Made by a program: the position numbers and the translations under genes. Below, piece by piece: positions 1 to 8,429 of a stretch of 8,437 bases of DNA (the stretch's first letter is position 1; every line of letters begins with the position of its first letter). This DNA is from Desulfarculaceae bacterium JdFR-95. GTDB taxonomy: Bacteria > Desulfobacterota > Desulfarculia > Desulfarculales > Desulfarculaceae. The notes beneath the pieces were generated by a model. That model saw only the letters and a list, made by a program, of their open reading frames with translations. It was not told the DNA's origin and searched no databases. The DNA lies in the NCBI GenBank assembly GCA_002011835.1, contig MTPE01000351.1, positions 1 through 8,437 of the forward strand, read 5' to 3'.

Positions 1-937
1 CCAGCTCCTCCACCCGGCTCAGCACCCCCACGGTGAGTGGCCCGCCGCAGACCGGGCACAGGCCGTTCAGCTCGCGGGTCTGGGCCGGCTCCAGGCGCAC
101 GCCGCACTTGCGGTGCCCGTCCAGGTGGTACTTGCCCTCGTGGGGGAAGAACTCCAGGGTGCCGGCGAAGGCCTCCCCCCGGCGGTCGGCCAGGGCCGCG
201 GCCAGGGCGGGATAGGTGGGCTCACAGCGCAACAGGTCGGCCTCGCGGGCCAGCTTGGCCGGGCTGTGGGCGTCGCTGTGGCTGACCAGGGTGTAGCGGT
301 CCAGGGCCGACAGGCGCCAGTTCATGGGGGGGTCGCTGGACAGGCCGGTTTCCAGGGCGTGGATGTGGTGGGCCAGGTCGCCGAAGCACTCCTCGATGGT
401 GTCGAAGCCGCTCTTGGAGCCGAACAGGCTGAACCAGGGGGTCCAGATGTGGGCGGGGATGAAGATGACCGCCGGTTCCACCTCTAGGCACAGCTCCAGC
501 AGGTCGCGGGCGTCCAGGCCCAGGATGGGCCGGCCGTCGCTGGTGATGTTGCCCAGGCGCTCCAGGCGCCGGCCCAGGCGCTCCACCGCCTCGAAGTCGG
601 GCATGAGCACCAGGTTGTGGATCTTGCGCGTGCGGCCGCCGCGCTTGTAGATGCTGGAGATCTCGCCCGAGAGCAGGAAGCGCACCGGCCGGCGGCAGGC
701 GGGGGGCACCTGGGGGGCCAGCTCCCGTTCCAGCTCCGGGCGCAGGCGGTAGGCGCCGTCGCCGGTGGGGGTGAGTTTCTCCTTCAGCTCGGCCAGCCAG
801 GCGGGATGGGTGAAGTCGCCGGTGCCCACCAGGTCCACGCCCTTCTTCTGTGCGGCCAGCCACAGGCCCTCGGGGGTCAGCTCGCGCGAGGTGGCGCGGG
901 AGTAGCGCGAGTGTATGTGCAGGTCGGCCACGATCAT
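1..937 (-). CDS. Endonuclease Q family PHP-domain DNA repair nuclease (C-terminus cut by window edge)
   Basis: The first 312 codons are visible; the gene runs off the left edge. Family members nick DNA 5' of deaminated bases (uracil, hypoxanthine) and abasic sites, using a metal-dependent PHP domain. Visible here: an N-terminal PHP motif DLHIHSRYS at residues 5-13 (metal ligands H7, H9), GTGDFTHP at 38-45, GEISSIYKRGGRTRKIH at 91-107, PAHIWTPWFSLFG at 161-173, and SHSDAHSPAKLAREAD at 219-234. Then comes the zinc-binding stretch from about 270: YHLDGHRKCGV, then GLCPVCGGPLTVGV (Cys278, Cys294, Cys297). This order is typical of the EndoQ / TIGR00375 family, best studied in Thermococcales and found patchily in bacteria. 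Family members are usually about 400 residues, so roughly a quarter is missing; some bacterial versions are fused to a helicase, which cannot be judged here. Start ATG at 937 puts the PHP motif directly at the N-terminus; the upstream Shine-Dalgarno is weak. It is divergent from the Cys-rich protein and regulator pair. Confidence 0.9.
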   Translation of the reverse strand, partial: MIVADLHIHSRYSRATSRELTPEGLWLAAQKKGVDLVGTGDFTHPAWLAELKEKLTPTGDGAYRLRPELERELAPQVPPACRRPVRFLLSGEISSIYKRGGRTRKIHNLVLMPDFEAVERLGRRLERLGNITSDGRPILGLDARDLLELCLEVEPAVIFIPAHIWTPWFSLFGSKSGFDTIEECFGDLAHHIHALETGLSSDPPMNWRLSALDRYTLVSHSDAHSPAKLAREADLLRCEPTYPALAAALADRRGEAFAGTLEFFPHEGKYHLDGHRKCGVRLEPAQTRELNGLCPVCGGPLTVGVLSRVEEL

Positions 938-1015
938 GGCTATGCAGGCTAGCCCAAAGGGGCGGCCCTTGGCAACCCGGGTGAGAGGATGTTAAGATTC
1001 GCCAGGCGTGGCACC

Positions 1016-1224
1016 ATGTTGTCGGTCTCGAGCACAGGCAGGGGGCCGGGGGAGCCTCCCTGGGGGCGGTGTCTGCACCTGGCCGCGGGCACCTGTCCGG
1101 TGTTGGCGCTGGAGGGCATGGAGCTGGCCGGGGCCGGCCCGCGGGCCGAGCTGAGCCAGGAGTTGGCCCTGATGCGCCTGGCGCGGGCCTGCGCGGAGTG
1201 TGCCCTAGCCCCGGAGGAGGAGCG

Positions 1225-1228
<4 letters not shown>
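1016..1228 (+). CDS. Small Cys-rich hypothetical protein, translationally coupled to the response regulator
   Basis: I do not recognise this protein. From ATG 1016 it has 70 residues with four cysteines: C19 and C27 (CX7C, in RCLHLAAGTCPV) and C59 and C62 (CX2C, in RACAECALAPEEER). That spacing could hold zinc or an iron-sulfur cluster; this is inference. The region between the pairs, around residues 45-58, looks helical. Its TGA (1226-1228) overlaps the GTG start of the regulator (1225-1227) as GTGA, a common translational-coupling arrangement, and the regulator's Shine-Dalgarno lies inside its last codons. Start choice is uncertain: ATG 989 is in frame but its purine-rich stretch touches the ATG; ATG 1016 has only a weak Shine-Dalgarno; an internal ATG at 1118 would drop the first cysteine pair. 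No membrane segment or signal peptide is visible. It could be an auxiliary factor of the regulator. Confidence 0.55.
1212..1227 (+). promoter_or_regulatory. Shine-Dalgarno and GTG start of the response regulator
   Basis: GGAGGAGGAG (1212-1221) lies just upstream of GTG at 1225. The frame is open much further upstream (another GTG at 1069), but residues before 1225 are low-complexity and unlike a receiver domain. The strong ribosome binding site and the GTGA overlap with the upstream stop both favour 1225. Confidence 0.75.
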
Positions 1229-2652
<1,424 letters not shown>

Positions 2653-2659
2653 GGCGGTT

Positions 2660-3796
2660 TCATCCTCCCCAGGCCAGCCACAACCAGGCCGCCAGGGCCG
2701 AAACCCCCATGAAGGGCAGGGCCAGGCGGTGGAACCGACCCCACAGGCCTCCCCCGGCCAGCTGCACCGCGATGAGGTTGGCCAGGGAGGCCGGGGCCAG
2801 GCCGTTGCCCGCCAGGTTCACCGCCCAGGCCAGCACCGGCCACCGGGAGGTGAAGCGGGCCAGGAGCATGGTGGCGGGCAGGTTGCTGAGCACCTGGGAG
2901 GAGGCCAGCCCGGCCAGGAACACCCCCGCTTCCCCCCGGGCCATGACCCCCTCCAGCCAGCGGGCCAGGGGCGGCCACCCTCCCAGCAGGTGCAGGTCCA
3001 CGAACATCACCGCGAACAAGACAATCAGCGACCAGCGCACCCGCAACAGCACCCGCGGGGCCAAGCACAGATAGGCCCCCAACACCACCGGCAGGCCCCA
3101 GCCCGCCCAGCCCAGCTCCACCGCGGCCAGGAAGGCCGCGAAACCCGCTCCCGAACCCAAGAGCAAGGGCAGCCGCAAGCCCGGCGCTTCCCGCTCCGGG
3201 GCCAAGCGTATCGGCCGGGGCGGAAACACCAGCCACACCAGGGCCGCCAGCAGCCCCAGCAGGATCAGCTCCAGGGGGAGCATGGCACGCACGAAGGCGG
3301 CGAAGGGGATCTGGAAATGATGCCAGAGGAACAGGTTCTGGGGGTTGCCCATGGGGGTGAGGCTGGAGCCGGCGTTGACCGCGATGGCCTCGCACACCAC
3401 CAGGCGCCCCACCCCCACCCCCGAGGCCCGCCCCGCGGCCAGGGTCAGGGGCACCACCACGAACAGGGTGATGTCGTTGGTGAGGAACATGGACAGCCCC
3501 GCCGACAACCCCACCAACACCGCCGCCAGGCCCCGCAGGGTGTGCAGGCGGGCCAGCAGGCGCCGGGCCAGGTGGTGGAAAGCGTTGCTCTCCTTCAGGC
3601 CCGTGGTGAGGGACAACAGCCCGGCCAAGGCCCATATGGTGGGCCAGTCCACCAGCTCGGGGTAGCGGAGCGCCTGGTGGGGGTGCAGCAGGGTGTAGGC
3701 CACCAGGGGTGCCAGGAAGATCGCCAGGAAGGGCTCCTGCCTCAGCCTAGCGCGCATAGTACGCACTAGAGCCCTGCTCCCCTCAGCGCGGCGCAT
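2660..3796 (-). CDS. YbiR-like inner-membrane permease (SLC13 / ArsB-NhaD anion transporter superfamily)
   Basis: 378 residues, strongly hydrophobic, with roughly ten predicted membrane segments. The ion-transporter signatures occur twice, as expected for an inverted-repeat fold: FLTNDITLFVVVPLT (104-118) followed by NAGSSLTPMGNPQNLFLW (141-158) in the first half, and SQVLSNLPATMLL (300-312) followed by GLAPASLANLIAVQLA (332-347) in the second. From memory, layout and motifs resemble E. coli YbiR, an uncharacterised putative transporter of about 370 residues; the wider superfamily includes sodium-dicarboxylate/sulfate symporters, ArsB and NhaD, so the substrate cannot be assigned. ATG 3796 gives a short basic N-terminus; ATG 3757 (residue 14) begins just before the first membrane helix and is also possible. 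Neither has a strong Shine-Dalgarno. The stop lies 7 bp from the convergent regulator stop, leaving no room for a terminator between them. No associated enzyme or ars gene is nearby. Confidence 0.88.
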   Translation of the reverse strand: MRRAEGSRALVRTMRARLRQEPFLAIFLAPLVAYTLLHPHQALRYPELVDWPTIWALAGLLSLTTGLKESNAFHHLARRLLARLHTLRGLAAVLVGLSAGLSMFLTNDITLFVVVPLTLAAGRASGVGVGRLVVCEAIAVNAGSSLTPMGNPQNLFLWHHFQIPFAAFVRAMLPLELILLGLLAALVWLVFPPRPIRLAPEREAPGLRLPLLLGSGAGFAAFLAAVELGWAGWGLPVVLGAYLCLAPRVLLRVRWSLIVLFAVMFVDLHLLGGWPPLARWLEGVMARGEAGVFLAGLASSQVLSNLPATMLLARFTSRWPVLAWAVNLAGNGLAPASLANLIAVQLAGGGLWGRFHRLALPFMGVSALAAWLWLAWGG

Positions 3797-4060
3797 CGGC
3801 TCTCGAGGCCTGGCCGGCGGAAGCTCGGACCCGCGGACGTGCCGGGGCCAGACACTCTGAGGTGGGACGCCAATCCTGCCCCGCCAAACCGAGGTGCTGG
3901 GACACCGTCCGCCAAGGGTGAGCCCAGGTGGGCCACAGCGGCAAGGGGCAGGAGCAAAGTCCGCCCTGCACGGCGAGGCAAAGACGACAAGGGGGTCTCA
4001 TGAGGAACTCACTTCAGATCCTCCCGCCCGGCATGTCTACCACTCTACTCCCTGCGGAGG

Positions 4061-4082
4061 CCACAAACCAGGAGGTCTGTGG
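4061..4082 (+). repeat. Inverted repeat / hairpin upstream of the PAS activator promoter
   Basis: CCACAAACC (4061-4069) and GGTCTGTGG (4074-4082) form nine-base arms with one mismatch around a four-base AGGA loop. It lies immediately upstream of the candidate -35 element and has no T-run after it, so it looks more like an operator or regulatory hairpin than a terminator. This role is inference. Confidence 0.45.
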
Positions 4083-4085
4083 TCT

Positions 4086-4114
4086 CTGTCCGGTGGTCAG
4101 TGAGATATTATAAT
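4086..4114 (+). promoter_or_regulatory. Candidate sigma-70 promoter of the PAS activator gene
   Basis: A perfect -10 box TATAAT (4109-4114) sits in a locally AT-rich patch, unusual in this GC-rich window. Seventeen bases upstream is CTGTCC (4086-4091), a weak 3-of-6 match to TTGACA. The weak -35 suggests that an activator may be needed. The predicted leader is about 28 nt. Confidence 0.5.
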
Positions 4115-4148
4115 TTTGTGAACAAGTAAGGGCCAAGGGAGCAGCAGC

Positions 4149-5519
<1,371 letters not shown>

Positions 5520-5573
5520 CCTCCCTCTGATTACCCCCCTTGTTCCTTGTGACTACGGCGTGCTAGCCTAGGA

Positions 5574-5587
5574 AATGAACATTCATT
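5574..5587. repeat. 14-bp palindrome upstream of dodecin, possible operator
   Basis: AATGAACATTCATT has six-base arms (AATGAA and TTCATT) around CA, about 67 bp before the dodecin start and 55 bp after the PAS activator stop. An AT-rich palindrome in this GC-rich context is a plausible repressor or activator site; no regulator can be named. Confidence 0.35.
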
Positions 5588-5592
5588 CCGGG

Positions 5593-5639
5593 CCAGAGGC
5601 CGAATCGCGTAGCCTGCCCGATATTTGGGCCTCTTCTGG
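5593..5639 (+). repeat. Imperfect stem-loop in the dodecin leader, next to its ribosome binding site
   Basis: CCAGAGGCC (5593-5601) can pair with GGCCTCTTCTGG (5628-5639) with a small bulge, giving a hairpin whose 3' arm ends just before AGGAGG (5641-5646). It could influence dodecin translation or be part of a terminator-like structure after the PAS activator; there is no T-run. Function is unproven. Confidence 0.3.
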
Positions 5640-5653
5640 GAGGAGGACAGGGA

Positions 5654-5866
5654 ATGAGCGCCAAGCGGGTGGCCAGGGTGACCGACATCATCGCCGCCAG
5701 TCCGGTGAGCTTCGAAGACGCCATCAAGGTGGGCTTCGAGCGCGCCACCAAGACCCTGCGCGGGATCACCGGCATAAAGGTGGTGGAGCAGCGGGTGGCG
5801 GTGGAGGACAACCAGGTGTCCGAATACCGGGTTCGCATGGAGGTGATCTTCATCCTGGAAGACTAG
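5654..5866 (+). CDS. Dodecin, flavin-binding small protein
   Basis: 70 residues, the normal dodecin length. Dodecins assemble as hollow dodecamers that store or buffer flavins (FMN, riboflavin, lumichrome). The sequence shows the family pattern of one short strand, a helix (SFEDAIKVGFERATKTLRG, 19-37) and two long strands, with KTLRG and VSEYRVRMEVIFILED at the C-terminus. The tryptophan that stacks on flavin in the archaeal and Thermus proteins is not present: the aligned stretch reads GITGIKVVEQ, with Gly40 at about that place. Many bacterial members seem to share the GI-VVEQ form, so flavin binding is likely but its mode may differ. ATG 5654 follows AGGAGG (5641-5646) at good spacing. It lies 134 bp after the PAS activator and 305 bp before the receptor phosphatase, with inverted repeats on both sides. 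Confidence 0.93.
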   Translation: MSAKRVARVTDIIAASPVSFEDAIKVGFERATKTLRGITGIKVVEQRVAVEDNQVSEYRVRMEVIFILED

Positions 5867-6171
5867 AAACCAGACGATCTCCCTGGCCCGTCGCCAAGGG
5901 ACAGATGCTCTACCCGCGTCATGCGCTGCCTGGGAGTAACCAGGCAGCGAGGAGCATGGAGCGGGTGGAGGAGCAGAATCCGGTAAGCGGTCACTGCGGC
6001 AGGCATCAAGAGCTGTCTTGGTGTCCGTTGGAGGCCGAGCCACAGGGAAACATCTCCTCACATCCTGATCATGCTTTCGGGGTGGAGGGAGGGGAACAGC
6101 TCTTTAGCCCTGTAGATCGAAGCTGGGCCATTTCCCGCATCTTGGAGACTCTCGCGTCCAGGGGCCGGTCC
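5867..6171. other. 305-bp spacer between dodecin and phosphatase genes
   Basis: The phosphatase frame stays open through this spacer, and an in-frame ATG at 5956 would add 72 residues (containing NPVSGHCGRHQELSWC). I reject that extension because its Shine-Dalgarno (AGGAG) nearly touches the ATG and the added residues do not look like a domain. The spacer holds the strong stem-loop at 5924-5949. No clear promoter or sigma-54 site was found. Confidence 0.5.
5924..5949 (+). repeat. Perfect 10-bp inverted repeat with 6-base loop after dodecin
   Basis: CGCTGCCTGG (5924-5933), loop GAGTAA, and CCAGGCAGCG (5940-5949) match perfectly. CATG at 5920-5923 can further pair with CATG at 5955-5958 across a five-base bulge. 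No T-run follows on either strand, so a canonical Rho-independent terminator is not supported; an mRNA-stabilising, attenuating or processing hairpin is possible. Confidence 0.6.
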
Positions 6172-7881
6172 ATGAAACTTCGCTGGCGACTGCTTATTTC
6201 CTACCTCCTGGTGGTGGTGGTGTGCCTGGGCTTGGCAGGGGTGCTGACCGGGATCACCCTGGAAGAGCTGGCCAGAGAAAACCTGGAGGCCGCCCGCACC
6301 GCGGTGGACGAGATCACCGAGGTGACCTACCGGGTGTCCGAGAACGTGCTCACCGCCTATGGCCAGCGTATGGTGCGCATCAAGGCCGAGGCGGTGGCCA
6401 AGGAGCTGGCCCCGCTCCTCAAGGGCAAGGGTCCCGAGGACTATCCCCGTCTGCGACGCGACGAATCCCTGCGCGCCGTCGCTACCCAAGACCTCATGAG
6501 TCTGGAGGGGGTGGCGGGCTATCTGGACCTGCTGGACGACACCGGCGTATCGGTGCTGCACCCCAACCGCTCGGTGGAGGGCCGCAACTTCTCGGAGTGG
6601 AAGGACAAGTTCCCCCGCATGTGGGAGTTGGTGCAACAGTCCTTCCGTGAAGACTTGGTGCAGGGCTACTACACCTTCATTGACCGCCACAACCGCGAAC
6701 GGCTCAAGTTCATGGTGCTCTGCCGCGTGCCCGGCACCCGCTTCATCATCTGCGCCGTGGCCAACATCGACCAGTTCTTCCTGCCCGTGCACAACCGCAT
6801 CCGCCAGGCGGCCCAGAACGTACAGGGCCAGGCCCTGCGGCGCCACAAAGAACTGTACGCCCGCAGCCGACTACGCATGCAGCAGATATTGCTGTTGAGC
6901 CTGGGCGCGGCCCTGGTGGTGGGCCTGGTGTTCGGGCTGTGGTTCGCCGCAGCCTTGAGCCGGCCCATCCAGCGTCTGCGCGACGCGGTGGTCAAGGTGG
7001 GCGAAGGAGACTTCTCGGTGCAGGTGGAACCCACCGGCTCGGCCGAGACCCGCGAGCTGGCCAAGGCCTTCAACTTGATGGGCAGCCAACTGACCGTCTA
7101 CATGGACCGCCTCAAGGAGGAGACCGCCGCCCACCAGGCCGTGCTCAGCGAGGTACGCATCGCCCGCCGCATCCAGCAAGCCCTGTTGCCTCATTCCTTC
7201 CCGCCCTTCCCCCACCGGAGCGAAATGGCCCTGTATGCGGTCAACATGCCGGCCAAGGAGCCGGCCTGCGACTTCTACGACTTCTTCCCTCGGCCCGACG
7301 ACCATCTGGTTCTGGTGCAGGCCGACATATCCAGCCGCGGGGTCCATGCCGCCCTGTTCATGGCCATCACCCGCACCCTGCTACGCAACGTCTGCTCTCA
7401 CCAGCCCGATCCCGCTGCCGCGCTCACCGAGGCCAACCACATGCTCTGCCAGGACAACGAAGCGGCCATGTTCGCCCGCGTGGTGTTGATCTACTACCAC
7501 GTCCCCAGCGGACGCCTCGCCTATGCCAATGCGGGCTACGAGTCCCCCTATCTGGTGGCCGGAGACGAAGTACGTCCCCTGGAACCCACCGGAGAGCCCG
7601 CCTTGGGAGTGAAGGACGGACATCAATATCGACTGGAAGACGGGCTCCTCGCCCCGGACCAGGTACTATTCCTGTACAGCGACGGTCTAATCCAGGCCCG
7701 TTCCCCCTCTGGAGAGCCCTTTGGGCACCAGCGCCTGAGCCAAACCCTGGCCGCGACCGTGGGCGAGCCGGTGGAGGAGATATGCAACCGGGTCCTGGAC
7801 GAGGTGCTGCGCTTCCAGGCCAGCGACCAGGAGGACGACCTCACCCTGCTGGCGTTGCGCAACTGCCTGGAAGGAGCATGA
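6172..7881 (+). CDS. Membrane receptor PP2C-type serine/threonine phosphatase (Cache-HAMP-SpoIIE)
   Basis: 569 residues. Transmembrane helix 1 (about 7-29) and helix 2 (238-261) flank a periplasmic region that looks like a Cache sensor domain, with GYLDLLDDTGVSVLHPN (116-132) and GYYTFIDR (165-172). A HAMP domain follows (about 262-314, LSRPIQRLRDAVVKVGEGDFS), then a helical linker (IARRIQQALLP, 330-340) and a SpoIIE/RsbU-type phosphatase domain (about 345-565). The four metal-binding Asp positions appear conserved: D367 in ACDFYDFF, D385 in ADISSRG, D504 in YSDGL and D555/D556 in EDDLTLLAL. The usual GGD is changed to ACD, GDVSGKG to ADISSRG, and TEAR to IQAR. Family members dephosphorylate anti-sigma-factor antagonists (STAS proteins); no such partner is in this window. 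ATG 6172, with AGGGG seven bases upstream, starts just before the first membrane helix. It ends 23 bp before a large palindrome. Confidence 0.92.
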   Translation: MKLRWRLLISYLLVVVVCLGLAGVLTGITLEELARENLEAARTAVDEITEVTYRVSENVLTAYGQRMVRIKAEAVAKELAPLLKGKGPEDYPRLRRDESLRAVATQDLMSLEGVAGYLDLLDDTGVSVLHPNRSVEGRNFSEWKDKFPRMWELVQQSFREDLVQGYYTFIDRHNRERLKFMVLCRVPGTRFIICAVANIDQFFLPVHNRIRQAAQNVQGQALRRHKELYARSRLRMQQILLLSLGAALVVGLVFGLWFAAALSRPIQRLRDAVVKVGEGDFSVQVEPTGSAETRELAKAFNLMGSQLTVYMDRLKEETAAHQAVLSEVRIARRIQQALLPHSFPPFPHRSEMALYAVNMPAKEPACDFYDFFPRPDDHLVLVQADISSRGVHAALFMAITRTLLRNVCSHQPDPAAALTEANHMLCQDNEAAMFARVVLIYYHVPSGRLAYANAGYESPYLVAGDEVRPLEPTGEPALGVKDGHQYRLEDGLLAPDQVLFLYSDGLIQARSPSGEPFGHQRLSQTLAATVGEPVEEICNRVLDEVLRFQASDQEDDLTLLALRNCLEGA

Positions 7882-7897
7882 AACAGAACCAGTCCCC

Positions 7898-7940
7898 AAA
7901 AGCAGCGCCGCCCAGGGGCCGGCCGGCCCCTGGGCGGCGC
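7898..7940 (-). terminator. Perfect 36-bp palindrome, terminator between convergent genes
   Basis: Bases 7905-7940 are a perfect palindrome with 18-base arms, the left arm being GCGCCGCCCAGGGGCCGG. It sits between the phosphatase stop (7881) and the end of the minus-strand gene (7958). Read on the minus strand it is followed by TGCTTTT, a short T-run (complement of AAAA at 7898-7901), so it best fits as terminator of the minus-strand gene. On the plus strand no T-run follows, though the stem could still stabilise or partly terminate the phosphatase mRNA. Confidence 0.75.
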
Positions 7941-7957
7941 CTGTACCTCGGAGCTTG

Positions 7958-8311
7958 TCAGATCATGCGGTTGATGATGGAAGCACCGCCGGCCATCATG
8001 TCCTGGAGCCCCTGGGGCTTGAGGGTAGAGCCGGCACTGAGGCCGCGGCCCGGACCCAGGCCGAGCGCCGCGCTGGCCAGGGCCTTCAGGTCCTTCTGCA
8101 GGCCCGTACCCTGGAGCCGACCCTTGCCCACGGCGCCCGGGCTCATCAGGTTCTTGATCAGCCCCTTGCCCGAGTCCTGCTCCATCAGGTTGGCCACGGC
8201 CAACCCCTGGGCCTCCTTCTGGCCCAGTCCCATCTGCGCGGCCTGGCTCTGCCCCGCCGCCAGGGCGGACTGAACCCCCACCTTGGCCATCAAGCCAATG
8301 GTCAACGCCAT
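7958..8311 (-). CDS. Hypothetical Gly/Ala/Leu/Gln-rich protein lacking aromatic residues
   Basis: I do not recognise this 117-residue protein. It contains no Phe, Tyr, Trp, His or Cys and is dominated by Gly, Ala, Leu, Gln and Met. A G-x-G-L theme recurs (QMGLGQK, SGKGLIK, GTGLQK, LGPGRGL, PQGLQD), and several stretches could be amphipathic helices (N-terminal MALTIGLMAKVGVQSALAAG; KDLKALASAAL). The N-terminus is mildly hydrophobic but lacks the basic residues and cleavage site of a clear signal peptide. It is likely a real gene: AGGGAGGT (complement of 8318-8325) sits at ideal spacing from ATG 8311, a sigma-70-like promoter lies upstream and a strong hairpin follows its stop. It is convergent with the phosphatase. 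Composition suggests a structural, assembly or membrane-associated role, but nothing supports a specific function. Confidence 0.72.
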   Translation of the reverse strand: MALTIGLMAKVGVQSALAAGQSQAAQMGLGQKEAQGLAVANLMEQDSGKGLIKNLMSPGAVGKGRLQGTGLQKDLKALASAALGLGPGRGLSAGSTLKPQGLQDMMAGGASIINRMI

Positions 8312-8400
8312 AGGAGCACCTCCCTACGTGGTGCGCCCTCCCTGGACGTACTCTCGCCTTCCTTGGGGGTTTTCGCTAACAGGCGTGTCTTTCTGTAGTC

Positions 8401-8429
8401 ATCTTAGCACTCGACGGCGATCCTGCCAA
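8401..8429 (-). promoter_or_regulatory. Sigma-70-like promoter of the aromatic-free protein gene
   Basis: On the minus strand, TTGGCA (complement of 8424-8429, 5 of 6 to TTGACA) is followed after exactly 17 bases by TAAGAT (complement of 8401-8406, 4 of 6 to TATAAT). The predicted start near 8394 gives a leader of about 80 nt. TTGGCA also resembles a sigma-54 -24 box, but the -12 position reads GT instead of GC. Confidence 0.55.

Larger units (their letters stand above)
3797..4148. other. 352-bp intergenic region between divergent permease and PAS activator genes
   Basis: I see no convincing gene: short open frames on both strands lack ribosome binding sites and recognisable protein character. 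The right end is much richer in A and T than its surroundings (4101-4127) and holds a promoter-like element; a hairpin lies at 4061-4082. A 12-bp palindrome GCCCAGGTGGGC lies at 3922-3933. No clear promoter for the permease was found on the minus strand, and no GG-N10-GC sigma-54 element with good flanks was seen on either strand. Confidence 0.6.

Noticed and set aside
1009..1023. TGGCACCATGTTGTC as a sigma-54 promoter before the small Cys-rich gene
   Set aside because: The -24 half is perfect but the -12 half has TC instead of the invariant GC, and it overlaps the likely start codon ATG 1016.
1069..1224. N-terminal extension of the response regulator to GTG 1069
   Set aside because: The residues are low-complexity, the region is better read as the Cys-rich protein in another frame, and the ribosome binding site supports GTG 1225.
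3831..3848. Minus-strand CGGCACG as a sigma-54 -24 box for the permease
   Set aside because: No GC at the required distance; the -12 region reads CGGG.
5531..6061. Minus-strand open frame across dodecin and the following spacer
   Set aside because: It is antisense to a clear dodecin gene, lacks a ribosome binding site and has shadow-like residue composition.
5575..6171. Long in-frame extension of the phosphatase up to 5575 or 5956
   Set aside because: It would overlap dodecin in another frame, has poor ribosome binding sites, and adds no recognisable domain before the natural N-terminal membrane helix.
7955..8398. Plus-strand 147-codon frame opposite the aromatic-free protein
   Set aside because: No ribosome binding site, begins inside the convergent zone after the terminator; the minus strand has promoter, ribosome binding site and terminator.
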